From Crocinitomicaceae bacterium (GTDB taxonomy: Bacteria; Bacteroidota; Bacteroidia; Flavobacteriales_D; Crocinitomicaceae): a DNA stretch of 60,242 nucleotides. The notes under the pieces were generated by a model. That model was not told the origin of the DNA. It ran no database searches and was given only the letters and a program-made list of their open reading frames with translations. Location: positions 1-60,242 of the forward strand of contig JAQXBM010000051.1 of the NCBI GenBank assembly GCA_029252405.1, written 5' to 3'. The position numbers and the translations under genes are program-made. Shown here in pieces: positions 9,626-18,340 of this stretch; position 1 is the stretch's first letter; every line of letters begins with the position of its first letter.

Positions 9626-11484
9626 GTAATCCATCATTTTCAAATATCGACATGTGGTTGTTCGAGCTTGCTGAAGGGAATCTCTCTCCAGAACAAGTAG
9701 AACAGTTAGAGTTGTTTTTGCTCAATCATCCGGAATTGGATGTGGAACGCGATGTTTGGGAAATGGCAAAAGTGGAAAAAACACCAGTTGCCTATCCTGA
9801 AGTTGCTAGCTTGGAGAGAAAACGCCGTCCAGTGGTTGCATTCGCATTCGCCGGTTTATTCCTTTTCTTAATAGGTACAGGTTCATTCATGGTTTGGAAC
9901 GGACAGTTCGACTCCTTCTCAGAAGCAGACGCGCAAGCACAGAATGATCAAGTGAAATCACAATTGCTTGAGCAAATCAGAGATCTTCAAAATCAAACGA
10001 AGAATCAAAATTCATCCGAAGAAGTTGGGAAATACTTGGCTTTAGGGAAGCTCTCACTGAATAATGTGAACGAGTTTACGAATTCAGGTAATAATGGAAT
10101 TGTTGACGGAGTTGATAATACTGAGACGAATGGTTCTCAAATAGCAATCGCGAGTTTGAATGCAAACGGAACTCAAAATGGATCTCCAATCAACGCGAAT
10201 TCGACAAACAGCGCATCAAACCGACTGAATCAGACAATCGATCCAAGTCTCTTTGAATTAACGCATACGATCACCGCTCAAACCCAAAACACTACCGCTC
10301 AAGCACAAAGTTTGGCAGAAAGTGTGACGAATCCGCAAGATCAAAGTTATGATACTGAATTGAGTGATAGGTTAGGAAATAGCGATGAGGTGGGAGAGAA
10401 GGACTTTTATGTTCGTCAACCAAGGGAGATTGAAGTGTACGAAGGACGCGTTTGGAATGAGCGCAAAACTGCGTGGGCGGGTCGAACGATCGCATCATCT
10501 GGAAATAGCCGTAAATCATTCAAAGATCGATTCAACAAATTCACGCGATCACTTGAGCGCATGATGAATTCACCAATTGCCTTGAAGAACTCGCGTGACC
10601 CTCACTACCATGTTCCTGGAATGACATCCAACGATATCAATTTCAGTTCTGCAGGTACGTTAATCGCAACAAGAGTTCAAACGAATTCTAGATTGCAATG
10701 GCAAGGACAAGCGAATGAACAGTTAATGAATCAAATTTCTGCCGATGGTTATTCCTATGGAATGAGAGGAGGCTGGGGAGTTCAGTTGAATCATCAGCTA
10801 TATCAAAATGGAGGTATTCAAGTGGGACAAGCCGCATTTACGTATTCCCCGAAGATTTCTGTTTCCAATTGGGTTTCTGTTGAACCTTCGGTTCGATTGA
10901 AGATGGGGAACAAACGGTTGAATTCTGAACTGATGGAAAGTACGGATGCTGTGGAGATGGACAGAGGAAATGCTCGTGAGTTCTATGCGAACGGAGCAGC
11001 TCCAATTGGACGTAGCCTTTGGTACAAAGACGTTGGACTTGGACTTTTGGTAAATACTAAATGGTTCTTCGCAGGTGTTCAAGTTGATAACCTCTTCAAA
11101 TACAAAGACAATTTATACGACGATAACTGGAGCGATCCACGTAGAGTTCAAAATCACTTCACGGCTACAATTGGAAGTGACTGGGTTTCGAGAAATGAAA
11201 AATTGAGTTTGTCGCCTTACCTCGTGTACCAGAAAAATGAAAATCTTTCTGAGGTGTGGGGAGGAGCGAACTTCGCGTATAAATGGTTCAATGTAGGAAT
11301 GGCTGTCTCAAACAATTTGGAGCCAGCAGCATCAATCGGAATGAAATTTGATCATTTCAGCTTGCATTACAACGCGGACTACACGCAAAGTATGATGTTA
11401 GACAAGAAAGCATTGTCGCATCAGTTAACGATTCGATTCGTTGCGAAGAAAAGTAGTTTTAATAAACGGTTATTTAAACGATAG
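9622..11484 (+). CDS. predicted dual membrane-spanning anti-sigma factor with outer-membrane beta-barrel tail
   Basis: The 620-aa protein has three visible parts. Residues 1-65 are acidic and helical (WLFELAEGNLSPEQVEQLE, then FLLNHPEL), like the N-terminal helices of Bacteroidota anti-sigma factors. Residues 71-92 form one hydrophobic helix preceded by RKRR, so the head should be cytoplasmic. A linker of about 235 residues rich in Asn, Gln, Ser and Thr follows. From about 328 to the end there are alternating aromatic/polar strands (for example GMRGGWGVQLNHQLY, VGLGLLVNTKWFFAGVQVDNLF, HFSLHYNADYTQS) in the pattern of the PorP/SprF barrel family. Such a chain would cross the inner membrane once, the periplasm, and end in the outer membrane. 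This resembles the dual membrane-spanning anti-sigma (Dma) proteins described in Bacteroides thetaiotaomicron. It sits between its sigma factor and a PorP/SprF gene (2-nt gap). Confidence 0.8.
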   Translation: MSNPSFSNIDMWLFELAEGNLSPEQVEQLELFLLNHPELDVERDVWEMAKVEKTPVAYPEVASLERKRRPVVAFAFAGLFLFLIGTGSFMVWNGQFDSFSEADAQAQNDQVKSQLLEQIRDLQNQTKNQNSSEEVGKYLALGKLSLNNVNEFTNSGNNGIVDGVDNTETNGSQIAIASLNANGTQNGSPINANSTNSASNRLNQTIDPSLFELTHTITAQTQNTTAQAQSLAESVTNPQDQSYDTELSDRLGNSDEVGEKDFYVRQPREIEVYEGRVWNERKTAWAGRTIASSGNSRKSFKDRFNKFTRSLERMMNSPIALKNSRDPHYHVPGMTSNDINFSSAGTLIATRVQTNSRLQWQGQANEQLMNQISADGYSYGMRGGWGVQLNHQLYQNGGIQVGQAAFTYSPKISVSNWVSVEPSVRLKMGNKRLNSELMESTDAVEMDRGNAREFYANGAAPIGRSLWYKDVGLGLLVNTKWFFAGVQVDNLFKYKDNLYDDNWSDPRRVQNHFTATIGSDWVSRNEKLSLSPYLVYQKNENLSEVWGGANFAYKWFNVGMAVSNNLEPAASIGMKFDHFSLHYNADYTQSMMLDKKALSHQLTIRFVAKKSSFNKRLFKR

Positions 11485-11486
11485 GT

Positions 11487-12443
11487 ATGAAATATTTTTT
11501 GAGTTTAATGGTGGTTGGATTAATGGGATGGAGTGCGCAAGCACAGGACTTGGAGTTTACGCAGTTTTATGCGAATCCGATCTACTTAAACCCAGCATTA
11601 GCGGGATCAAATGGCTGTCCTAGAATCGCTATGAATTATCGGAATCAATGGCCATCATTGTCTGGTTCCTATGTTTCATATGCAGCAGGATACGACCAGT
11701 ACTTTGATAACATTAACGGAGGATTTGGTGTACTTGCGGTTCACGACATTCAAGCACAAACAATCAGCTCTTCACAGTTGGGAGTTATGTACTCGTATCA
11801 CTTGAGGCTTAATAGAGAATGGTCGATGAACTTCGGAGCAAAAGCGAATTACTGGGTGAAAACATTGGATTGGGACAAGTTGACGTTTGGAGACATGATC
11901 GATCCGCGACGTGGTTTTATTTACGCAACGGGTGATGTTCCGCGTGGAGGTACGAAAGGATTTTTCGATGCTTCAGCAGGAACAGTGTTATTCAATAAAG
12001 TATTCAACATTGGATTTGTCGCTCATCACTTAAACCGACCAAATGAATCAATGATTATTGGAGATTCGAGATTACCAATGCGATTTACGGCACACACGTC
12101 TGCCTACATCAAATTGGGTAGTAAATCTCAATACTCGAATCAAACGGCGATTATGCCATCGGTAATTTACTCGTACCAAAATGGCTTCCAGCAATTGAAC
12201 ATTGGTACATACGTGAAATACGGAGCGTTTACAGCAGGTGCATGGTTCAGAAACCGTGATGCCTTCATTCTTACGCTTGGAGTGAACACAGAGAAATTTA
12301 AAATTGGATATAGCTACGATGTTACTGTATCTAAATTGAACAACGGAGTATCGGGTGGATCACATGAAATCTCTTTAGGATTCAACTTGAATTGTAAAGA
12401 CAAACCACTTACGTTCCGCACGATCTCGTGTCCATCGTTCTAA
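11487..12443 (+). CDS. PorP/SprF family outer-membrane protein
   Basis: The 318-aa product has a signal peptide ending AQAQ near residue 20, then the family hallmark QFYANPIYLNPALAGS, RIAMNYRNQWP, a GGFGVLAVHD turn, and a series of amphipathic strands ending GGSHEISLGFNL. PorP/SprF proteins are beta-barrels linked to T9SS and gliding; paralogues help attach or secrete particular type B cargos. It follows the anti-sigma/barrel gene by 2 nt and is the last gene before a terminator, so it belongs to the sigma operon. Its barrel and the barrel tail of the upstream protein may interact or sense the same client (inference). The nearest type B cargo in the window is the gene at 3729-6677. Confidence 0.9.
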   Translation: MKYFLSLMVVGLMGWSAQAQDLEFTQFYANPIYLNPALAGSNGCPRIAMNYRNQWPSLSGSYVSYAAGYDQYFDNINGGFGVLAVHDIQAQTISSSQLGVMYSYHLRLNREWSMNFGAKANYWVKTLDWDKLTFGDMIDPRRGFIYATGDVPRGGTKGFFDASAGTVLFNKVFNIGFVAHHLNRPNESMIIGDSRLPMRFTAHTSAYIKLGSKSQYSNQTAIMPSVIYSYQNGFQQLNIGTYVKYGAFTAGAWFRNRDAFILTLGVNTEKFKIGYSYDVTVSKLNNGVSGGSHEISLGFNLNCKDKPLTFRTISCPSF

Positions 12444-12503
12444 AAAGTATTGTTGTTGGTTCAACTTCCTTTTCTGGTTTGGAAAGTTGATACTAGTTTA
12501 ATG

Positions 12504-12538
12504 AAAGGTTTGCCAAAGGGTGAGCCTTTTGTTTTTTT
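12504..12538 (+). terminator. intrinsic terminator of the sigma/anti-sigma/PorP operon
   Basis: An 11-bp stem with three G-U pairs (12504-12514 with 12519-12529) closes an AAAG loop and is followed by a run of T residues. Confidence 0.75.
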
Positions 12539-12602
12539 ATTGATTCTCTAAGGTTTGAGCTGGACATCGAGCGGAGCCGAGATGGGAATCACCTCTTATC
12601 CA

Positions 12603-14258
12603 TCACTCTACCGTATACACCTTCTCACCACCAATAAACACCGTATTCGCAAAGTTGTTCTTAAACGTTGGGCGATCCACAATCGCTTCATTGAAAATCA
12701 CGAGTGTCGCATCTTTTCCTTCTTCCAGCGTTCCCAGTTTCTCTTCCTGAAAAGACCCCAATGCTGCCCAAATCGTCATTCCTTTCAAGCATTCATCCAA
12801 GGTAATTGCTTCGTCGGGTAAGAAACCATTCATGGGGTAATTCTCAGTGGTCTTTCGATTGGTCGCTGAGTGAATTGTTCGGAAAGGATCTGTGTATTCA
12901 ACAGGGAAATCTGTTCCAATGATCAAGAATCCACAGCGATTCAGAATTGTTTTGTAGGCGTAAGATCCTTGCATGCGTTCTTCTCCTAGTCGCGCAACGG
13001 CCCAACGTTGATCGGTTGTCGCATGTGTCGGTTGAACACTAGCGTAGGCTCCAGAACTTCCCAGTAAATCAAAATCCTTTGGGTCGATGTGTTGCGCATG
13101 TTCAATTCTCCAGCGGTAGTTGGCGTTTCGACCATAGAAGTCGGAATAAAGCTCTAAAAGAATTCGATTTGTTGAGTCTCCAATGGCGTGTGTGTTCATC
13201 TGATATCCGACCAGTTCACAAAAATCGGCAATGCGTTTGATTTCGCTCATTGGTGTAGTCAAGTGTCCAAAATGGCCGTGTCGATCGGAATACTCCTCCT
13301 TCATAAACGCACCGCGACTTCCAACGGCGCCATCACCATACACCTTAAAACTTCGGATGTACAAATTCTTGTTCTCGTAAATACCGTTCTTTTCTGCGAA
13401 CGCCATGTTTTCTTCATCGGGAAGAAGCATTCCATAAATATTCAATTTGAGCACACGCTGATCGACCCATTTTTCAATCATTTTTCGATCTTTTGATGAC
13501 AATCCCGCGTCGTGAACACCAGTAACGCCATAACTGAACAATTCCGCTTGAATTCCCTTCATCGTTTTGGTGAGTTCTTGTTGAGGATACTCAGGCATCA
13601 AATCGTAAATAGGTTTCATCGCATTATCAATGATCATTCCTGTTGGTGTTCCATCCTCATGGTACAAAAATCCTCCTCCAGCATACTTTTCTGGAGTAGC
13701 GTTCACCGTTTCAATCACATTGGATGATTTCAGCAAAGTATCATTCACTAGCATGGAGTGCCCATCTATTCGAACCAGGGCAACAGGGATATCGGGGAAA
13801 ACAGAATCCAACATCTCCTTCGTTGGCAATTCTTCTCCTTCGTCCCAAAGCGATTGATCCCAACCCGCTCCAATAATGAATTTACGGTTGTTCTTCGCTT
13901 GGTACTTTTTGATCCGAACAATCATTTCTTGATAGGACTCACATCCAAATAAATTCACTCCCAATTGCATTCTCGCATATGAAAGCAAATGCCCGTGTCC
14001 ATCTGTCAGACCTGGATAAACATCTTTCAATTCCGCATCAATGTATTCGTCAGCGCTGTATTTGTTCAGGATTTGGCGTTCTGGACCGACTTCAACAATC
14101 TTCCCATCTTTAATCGCAATAGCCTCGTAGACATCTCCAGCTTCGTTCATTGTATGCACCTGCGCATTGTGAATCACCAAATCAACAGATTCTCCTTTCA
14201 TGCAGGATTGCAAAAGAAAAAAGCTGATCAAAAGGAGGGAGGAAATGGCGTATTTCAT
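12603..14258 (-). CDS. amidohydrolase family lipoprotein (YtcJ-like)
   Basis: The 551-aa protein starts with a lipoprotein signal (LLISFFLLQSC, lipidated Cys near residue 19), so it should be anchored in the envelope. The body is a metal-dependent hydrolase of the YtcJ/amidohydrolase 3 group. It has VYPGLTDGHGHL (HxH metal site) near residues 80-90, GHSM, MNTHAIGD near 345, the RIEHAQHI segment near 375, and IGTDFPVE near 440 with the conserved metal-site Asp. A beta-sandwich strand pair closes the C-terminus (GKDATLVIFNEA). The substrate cannot be inferred. It is a single-gene unit with its own promoter. Confidence 0.85.
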   Translation of the reverse strand: MKYAISSLLLISFFLLQSCMKGESVDLVIHNAQVHTMNEAGDVYEAIAIKDGKIVEVGPERQILNKYSADEYIDAELKDVYPGLTDGHGHLLSYARMQLGVNLFGCESYQEMIVRIKKYQAKNNRKFIIGAGWDQSLWDEGEELPTKEMLDSVFPDIPVALVRIDGHSMLVNDTLLKSSNVIETVNATPEKYAGGGFLYHEDGTPTGMIIDNAMKPIYDLMPEYPQQELTKTMKGIQAELFSYGVTGVHDAGLSSKDRKMIEKWVDQRVLKLNIYGMLLPDEENMAFAEKNGIYENKNLYIRSFKVYGDGAVGSRGAFMKEEYSDRHGHFGHLTTPMSEIKRIADFCELVGYQMNTHAIGDSTNRILLELYSDFYGRNANYRWRIEHAQHIDPKDFDLLGSSGAYASVQPTHATTDQRWAVARLGEERMQGSYAYKTILNRCGFLIIGTDFPVEYTDPFRTIHSATNRKTTENYPMNGFLPDEAITLDECLKGMTIWAALGSFQEEKLGTLEEGKDATLVIFNEAIVDRPTFKNNFANTVFIGGEKVYTVE

Positions 14259-14274
14259 GTCGGATAATTTGTTT

Positions 14275-14282
14275 CAAAAATA
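14275..14282 (-). promoter_or_regulatory. -7 promoter element (TATTTTTG) of the amidohydrolase gene
   Basis: On the minus strand this octamer fits TAnnTTTG and lies 16 nt before the start codon at 14258, leaving a leader of about 12 nt. Confidence 0.45.
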
Positions 14283-14311
14283 CTGCTTTCAATCCATGAA
14301 ACAAGAACTGG

Positions 14312-14357
14312 GAGGGGTGAGGCTCTCGAACCCCGGACTTCGAGAGCCTCAGTCCTC
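14312..14357. repeat. palindromic REP-like element between the amidohydrolase gene and valS
   Basis: A perfect 12-bp inverted repeat (14319-14330 with 14339-14350) has an 8-nt loop. The pairing extends outward through GAGGGGT / AGTCCTC with one mismatch and one G-U pair, giving a near-continuous 19-bp stem. There is no T tract, so it is not a standard terminator. The left arm, 21 bases from 14311, recurs identically inside comM at 41191-41211, which marks it as a dispersed repeat. Confidence 0.75.
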
Positions 14358-14444
14358 AGGTTTCCACTCTTCATTTTTTCATCTTTCAATCAAATCAAAC
14401 AATAATTAATCAAATTACACAATGCTCACCTAACACGGAATTGC

Positions 14445-14452
14445 TAATTTTG
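14445..14452 (+). promoter_or_regulatory. -7 promoter element (TAATTTTG) of valS
   Basis: The octamer fits TAnnTTTG and lies 19 nt before the valS start, which predicts a leader of about 15 nt. Confidence 0.5.
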
Positions 14453-14471
14453 GAACTTAATAATTTATCAA

Positions 14472-17096
14472 ATGGAAACACCCAAAACGTACGAGCCGCA
14501 AAAGGCTGAGGAGAAATGGTATGCACATTGGATGGAAAAAGGATATTTTCATTCAGAACCGGACGAGAGAGAAGCGTACACGGTCGTCATTCCGCCTCCA
14601 AATGTAACGGGTGTCCTGCACATGGGGCACATGTTGAACAATACGATTCAAGACGTATTGGTTCGTCGTGCGCGCATGCAAGGTAAAAATGCTTGTTGGG
14701 TTCCAGGAACGGATCACGCGTCGATTGCAACTGAAGCAAAAGTTGTTCAGAAATTGCGTGCCGAAGGAATCAAAAAATCTGATTTATCGCGAGATGAATT
14801 CTTATCGCATGCTTTCGAATGGAAAGACAAGCACGGTGGAATCATTTTGGAACAATTGAAGAAGTTAGGAGCTTCATGTGATTGGGAACGTACGAATTTC
14901 ACAATGGGTGAAGAGTACTCGGAATCCGTCTTGGATGTATTCATCGATTTGTTCAATAAGGGGAAGATTTACCGTGGAATGCGCATGGTGAACTGGGATC
15001 CTGAAGCCTTGACGGCGCTTTCTGATGAAGAAGTAATGCACAAAGAGGTAAACTCGAAGTTGTTTTACGTTCGATACAAAATTGAGGATTCTGATGATGA
15101 TTGGTTGACAATTGCCACGACTCGACCTGAAACAATTTTAGGAGATTCGGCAATTTGTATTCACCCAGATGATGAGCGATTCAAGCATTTGCATGGTAAA
15201 AAGGCCATTGTGCCAATTGCGAACAGAACAATTCCAATTATCCTCGACGATTACGTTGAAATGGAATTTGGAACTGGTTGTTTGAAAGTAACACCTGCTC
15301 ACGATACAAATGATTATGAGCTAGGGAAGAAATACGACCTTGAAACGATTGATATTCTTAACAGTAACGGAACGATCAATGAACTTGGTTTGCACTATGC
15401 AGGACAGGATCGCTTTGAAGCGAGAAAAGGAATTGAGAAGGAACTTTATGACAAAGGTTATTTGGTGAAGACTGAAGATCACATCAATAAAGTTGGTTTT
15501 TCTGAGCGAACGAATGCTGCGATTGAGCCGCGTTTGTCGTTGCAATGGTATGTTTCTATGAAGGATTTTGCTGGTCCAGCGTTGGAACAAGTAATGAATG
15601 GAGATATCCAGTTTCACCCTGAGAAATTCAAAAATACTTACCGTCACTGGATGGAAAACATCAAAGATTGGTGTATTTCACGTCAATTGTGGTGGGGACA
15701 CCAAATTCCAGCATGGTATTACGGTGAAGGGACGGACGACTTCGTTGTAGCGAAAACCTTGGAAGAGGCATTGCCGCTAGCATGCGAAAAAGCAGGACGT
15801 ACGATCACGGAAAGTGAATTGAAGCAAGACGAAGATGTACTGGATACATGGTTCTCAAGTTGGTTGTGGCCAATTTCTGTTTTTAATGGATTGACAGATC
15901 CTGAAAACGAAGAGATCAAATACTATTATCCAACAAATGATTTGGTAACAGCTCCAGAGATTATGTTCTTCTGGGTAGCACGTATGATCATTGCTGGAAA
16001 TGAATACATGGATGAAATTCCATTCAAGAATGTTTACTACACGGGAATCGTTCGCGATAAACTGGGTCGAAAAATGTCGAAATCTCTCGGGAATTCACCT
16101 GATCCAATTGAGTTGATCAACAAATACGGAGCCGATGGTGTTCGTATGGGAGTATTGATTTCATCTCCAGCTGGAAATGACCTTCCGTTCGATAGTTCGC
16201 AATGTGAGCAAGGACGTAATTTCTCAAACAAGCTTTGGAACGCCTTCCGATTGGTTGATTCTTGGGAAGTAAACGCTGATTTGCCTCAACCGGAATCTTC
16301 TGTACGAGCAATTGAATGGTTTACGGCTCGATTCAACGAGGAGTTGGCAAACATCAACGACTTGTTTGATAAGTTTAAGATTTCTGAAGCCTTGATGGCA
16401 TCGTACAAATTGGTTTGGACAGATTTCTGTTCATGGTACTTGGAGATGATCAAGCCTGGATATCAGCACCCGATTGATGCGAAAACCTTGGAAGCGACAA
16501 AAGATTTCTTCGAAAGTTTATTGAAGATTTTGCAGCCATTTACGCCGTTTATTGCGGAGGAATTGTGGCACTTGTTGCGCGATCGTGATGGAAAAGACAT
16601 CATTATTGCCGATTGGCCAACGTTGAAAGAAGTGGATCAAGCACCGTTGAAGCAGTTCTCAATTGTAGAGGAAGTGATTACGAACATTCGTAACATCCGC
16701 AAGAAGAACAACATCGCAAACAAGGTGAAATTGGAACTCTTCGTAAAAAACAATAACGAGTTGAATACGCGCATGGATTCAGTAATTGTGAAAATGGGGA
16801 ACCTTTCTCATTTGGATTACACGCAGGAGAAAGTGGCGAATTCAAATACCTTCATTGTTGATCAAAACGAATACTTCATTCCATTTGGTGATACCATCGA
16901 TGTGGAAGCGGAGAAGGATAAATTGACGAAAGAACTCGATTACACGAAAGGATTCTTGACATCTGTTCAGCGCAAATTACAGAATGAGAAATTCATGGCT
17001 GGTGCACCTGAAAAGGTGGTGGACATTGAGCGCAAGAAAGAAGCAGACGCTTTGGGAACTATCGCTATTTTGGAAGAGAAATTGGCGAGTCTGTAA
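14472..17096 (+). CDS. valS: valyl-tRNA synthetase
   Basis: The 874-aa class I synthetase charges tRNA-Val. Visible features are [15 protein letters not shown] (HIGH-type signature) near residue 50, the CP1 editing domain near 190-340 ([32 protein letters not shown]), [17 protein letters not shown] near 400, and the [12 protein letters not shown] loop near 534. An anticodon-binding helical domain and a C-terminal coiled coil (about 800-874, rich in K and E) follow. The length is normal for bacterial ValRS. It is a single-gene unit with promoter and terminator. Confidence 0.97.
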   Translation: METPKTYEPQKAEEKWYAHWMEKGYFHSEPDEREAYTVVIPPPNVTGVLHMGHMLNNTIQDVLVRRARMQGKNACWVPGTDHASIATEAKVVQKLRAEGIKKSDLSRDEFLSHAFEWKDKHGGIILEQLKKLGASCDWERTNFTMGEEYSESVLDVFIDLFNKGKIYRGMRMVNWDPEALTALSDEEVMHKEVNSKLFYVRYKIEDSDDDWLTIATTRPETILGDSAICIHPDDERFKHLHGKKAIVPIANRTIPIILDDYVEMEFGTGCLKVTPAHDTNDYELGKKYDLETIDILNSNGTINELGLHYAGQDRFEARKGIEKELYDKGYLVKTEDHINKVGFSERTNAAIEPRLSLQWYVSMKDFAGPALEQVMNGDIQFHPEKFKNTYRHWMENIKDWCISRQLWWGHQIPAWYYGEGTDDFVVAKTLEEALPLACEKAGRTITESELKQDEDVLDTWFSSWLWPISVFNGLTDPENEEIKYYYPTNDLVTAPEIMFFWVARMIIAGNEYMDEIPFKNVYYTGIVRDKLGRKMSKSLGNSPDPIELINKYGADGVRMGVLISSPAGNDLPFDSSQCEQGRNFSNKLWNAFRLVDSWEVNADLPQPESSVRAIEWFTARFNEELANINDLFDKFKISEALMASYKLVWTDFCSWYLEMIKPGYQHPIDAKTLEATKDFFESLLKILQPFTPFIAEELWHLLRDRDGKDIIIADWPTLKEVDQAPLKQFSIVEEVITNIRNIRKKNNIANKVKLELFVKNNNELNTRMDSVIVKMGNLSHLDYTQEKVANSNTFIVDQNEYFIPFGDTIDVEAEKDKLTKELDYTKGFLTSVQRKLQNEKFMAGAPEKVVDIERKKEADALGTIAILEEKLASL

Positions 17097-17120
17097 TTGC
17101 AGCTATAAATACTAAGTAAC

Positions 17121-17157
17121 GAACCCTGATTCAACCTGGATCAGGGTTCTTTTTTTA
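17121..17157 (+). terminator. intrinsic terminator of valS
   Basis: A perfect 10-bp stem (17121-17130 with 17140-17149) is followed by a T tract. Confidence 0.9.
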
Positions 17158-17163
17158 TCTTGT

Positions 17164-17544
17164 ATGCTCAAGTTTAACATGGATCATATCTATGTTCGTA
17201 AAAAAGACCATTTCAAACGAATGAAGAGAAGGGCTCGATATATCTACATCATACTAGTTCTACTGCTAATCACTACAACGGTGATGGCACTTTTGGATGG
17301 AGGTTATCACATCATTGGTGGATTGATGGCAGCAGTTGCTGCTGGAGGTTTGATTACTTCACTACTACTTTATTTCATCTCAATGTCATTATTTGATAGG
17401 TATGAGAGTCACGCCAAAAGCAATTTGACCGTTAAAGTTTTAGCAATAATCTTTTTTATCCTCTGTTTCCCGGTCAATCTTTGGGTAATCTACTCAAACT
17501 TGGAGATACTAATTACTGGAGGCCCAGGGTGGGCCTTCGGATAG
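17164..17544 (+). CDS. small membrane protein of unknown function
   Basis: The 126-aa product has a basic N-terminus (KRMKRRAR) and about three hydrophobic helices (about residues 28-44, 50-74 and 90-112). I do not recognise the family. It starts 7 nt after the valS terminator and lies 33 nt upstream of the M23 peptidase gene, with which it may be transcribed. The ATG at 17164 and a second in-frame ATG at 17179 are both possible starts. Confidence 0.5.
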   Translation: MLKFNMDHIYVRKKDHFKRMKRRARYIYIILVLLLITTTVMALLDGGYHIIGGLMAAVAAGGLITSLLLYFISMSLFDRYESHAKSNLTVKVLAIIFFILCFPVNLWVIYSNLEILITGGPGWAFG

Positions 17545-17577
17545 AGTGAGGACACTTTTCCCTTCGATATACAGCTT

Positions 17578-18261
17578 ATGATTGAAAACTTACTTAAAGA
17601 GAACCAAGACCGCTTCGGAGACATTTTTGATTTCAAAATGACGTCAGGAAACACCGTTCCACTCGACTTCACAAAAGAAAATCCGAGCGTTACACGCGAC
17701 GTCATTTATGATGCTAAATCACAAGAAACATTCGTGTTCAATCAAATCGAACAAGCTGGAGGAAGAGTAGGAGTGGGAGGTTACCTCGAAAATCGAAATT
17801 TGTACACGCGTAGTTCCATCTTCGAAAATGAAGAAGATTCGCGAAGCATTCATCTTGGAATTGATTTATGGATTGAAGCAGGAACAACCGTATTCGCTCC
17901 GTTTGATGGCGAAATCTTTTCAGTCAAAAATAATAAAGGGACAGGGGATTACGGTCCAACAATCATTCTCAAACATACACTTGAAGGAATAGAGTTTTAT
18001 TCACTCTACGGGCATTTAAGCATGGACGCGCTCAATCTGAAAAAGGGAGATGCGTTCTCAAAAGGAGACAAATTATGCGAATTGGGGAACTATCCAATCA
18101 ATGGAGACTGGGCGCCGCACCTGCATTTTCAATTGCTCACAAATCTCGATGATTTCAAGGATGGTGATTATCCAGCTGTTTGCACAGAATCCAACAAGGA
18201 CAAGTTTTCAAACTATTGTCCAAATCCAAACCTGATGCTTCGAATTCCAAGCCTCGATTAG
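17578..18261 (+). CDS. M23-family metallopeptidase (LytM-like)
   Basis: The 227-aa protein contains a LytM/M23 core: SIHLGIDLWIEAGTTVFAPFDG near residues 90-110 (HxxxD metal ligands), a YSLYGHLS segment near 142-149, and WAPHLHFQL near 180 (HxH, catalytic and metal ligands). All zinc ligands are present, so it should be active on peptide cross-links. There is no signal peptide or lipobox, which is unusual for a cell-wall hydrolase. In some Bacteroidota similar domains occur as cytoplasmic proteins or fused to aminotransferases, so the substrate may not be peptidoglycan. Confidence 0.8.
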   Translation: MIENLLKENQDRFGDIFDFKMTSGNTVPLDFTKENPSVTRDVIYDAKSQETFVFNQIEQAGGRVGVGGYLENRNLYTRSSIFENEEDSRSIHLGIDLWIEAGTTVFAPFDGEIFSVKNNKGTGDYGPTIILKHTLEGIEFYSLYGHLSMDALNLKKGDAFSKGDKLCELGNYPINGDWAPHLHFQLLTNLDDFKDGDYPAVCTESNKDKFSNYCPNPNLMLRIPSLD

Positions 18262-18340
18262 TTGCTTATTTTTTGAAAAAATGAACTAGAAATGTCAATA
18301 GATCGCGCTTCAGGAAATTCTAATAATCCAATACGAGGAT

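Noticed and set aside
12562-12590. A GC-rich GAGCGGAGCCGAG stretch resembling flavobacterial intergenic repeats
   Set aside because: It has only weak internal pairing and no second copy in the window, so it cannot be supported as a repeat here.
13188-13496. A 102-aa plus-strand frame inside the amidohydrolase gene
   Set aside because: It lies opposite a conserved enzyme and reads as low-complexity shadow sequence.
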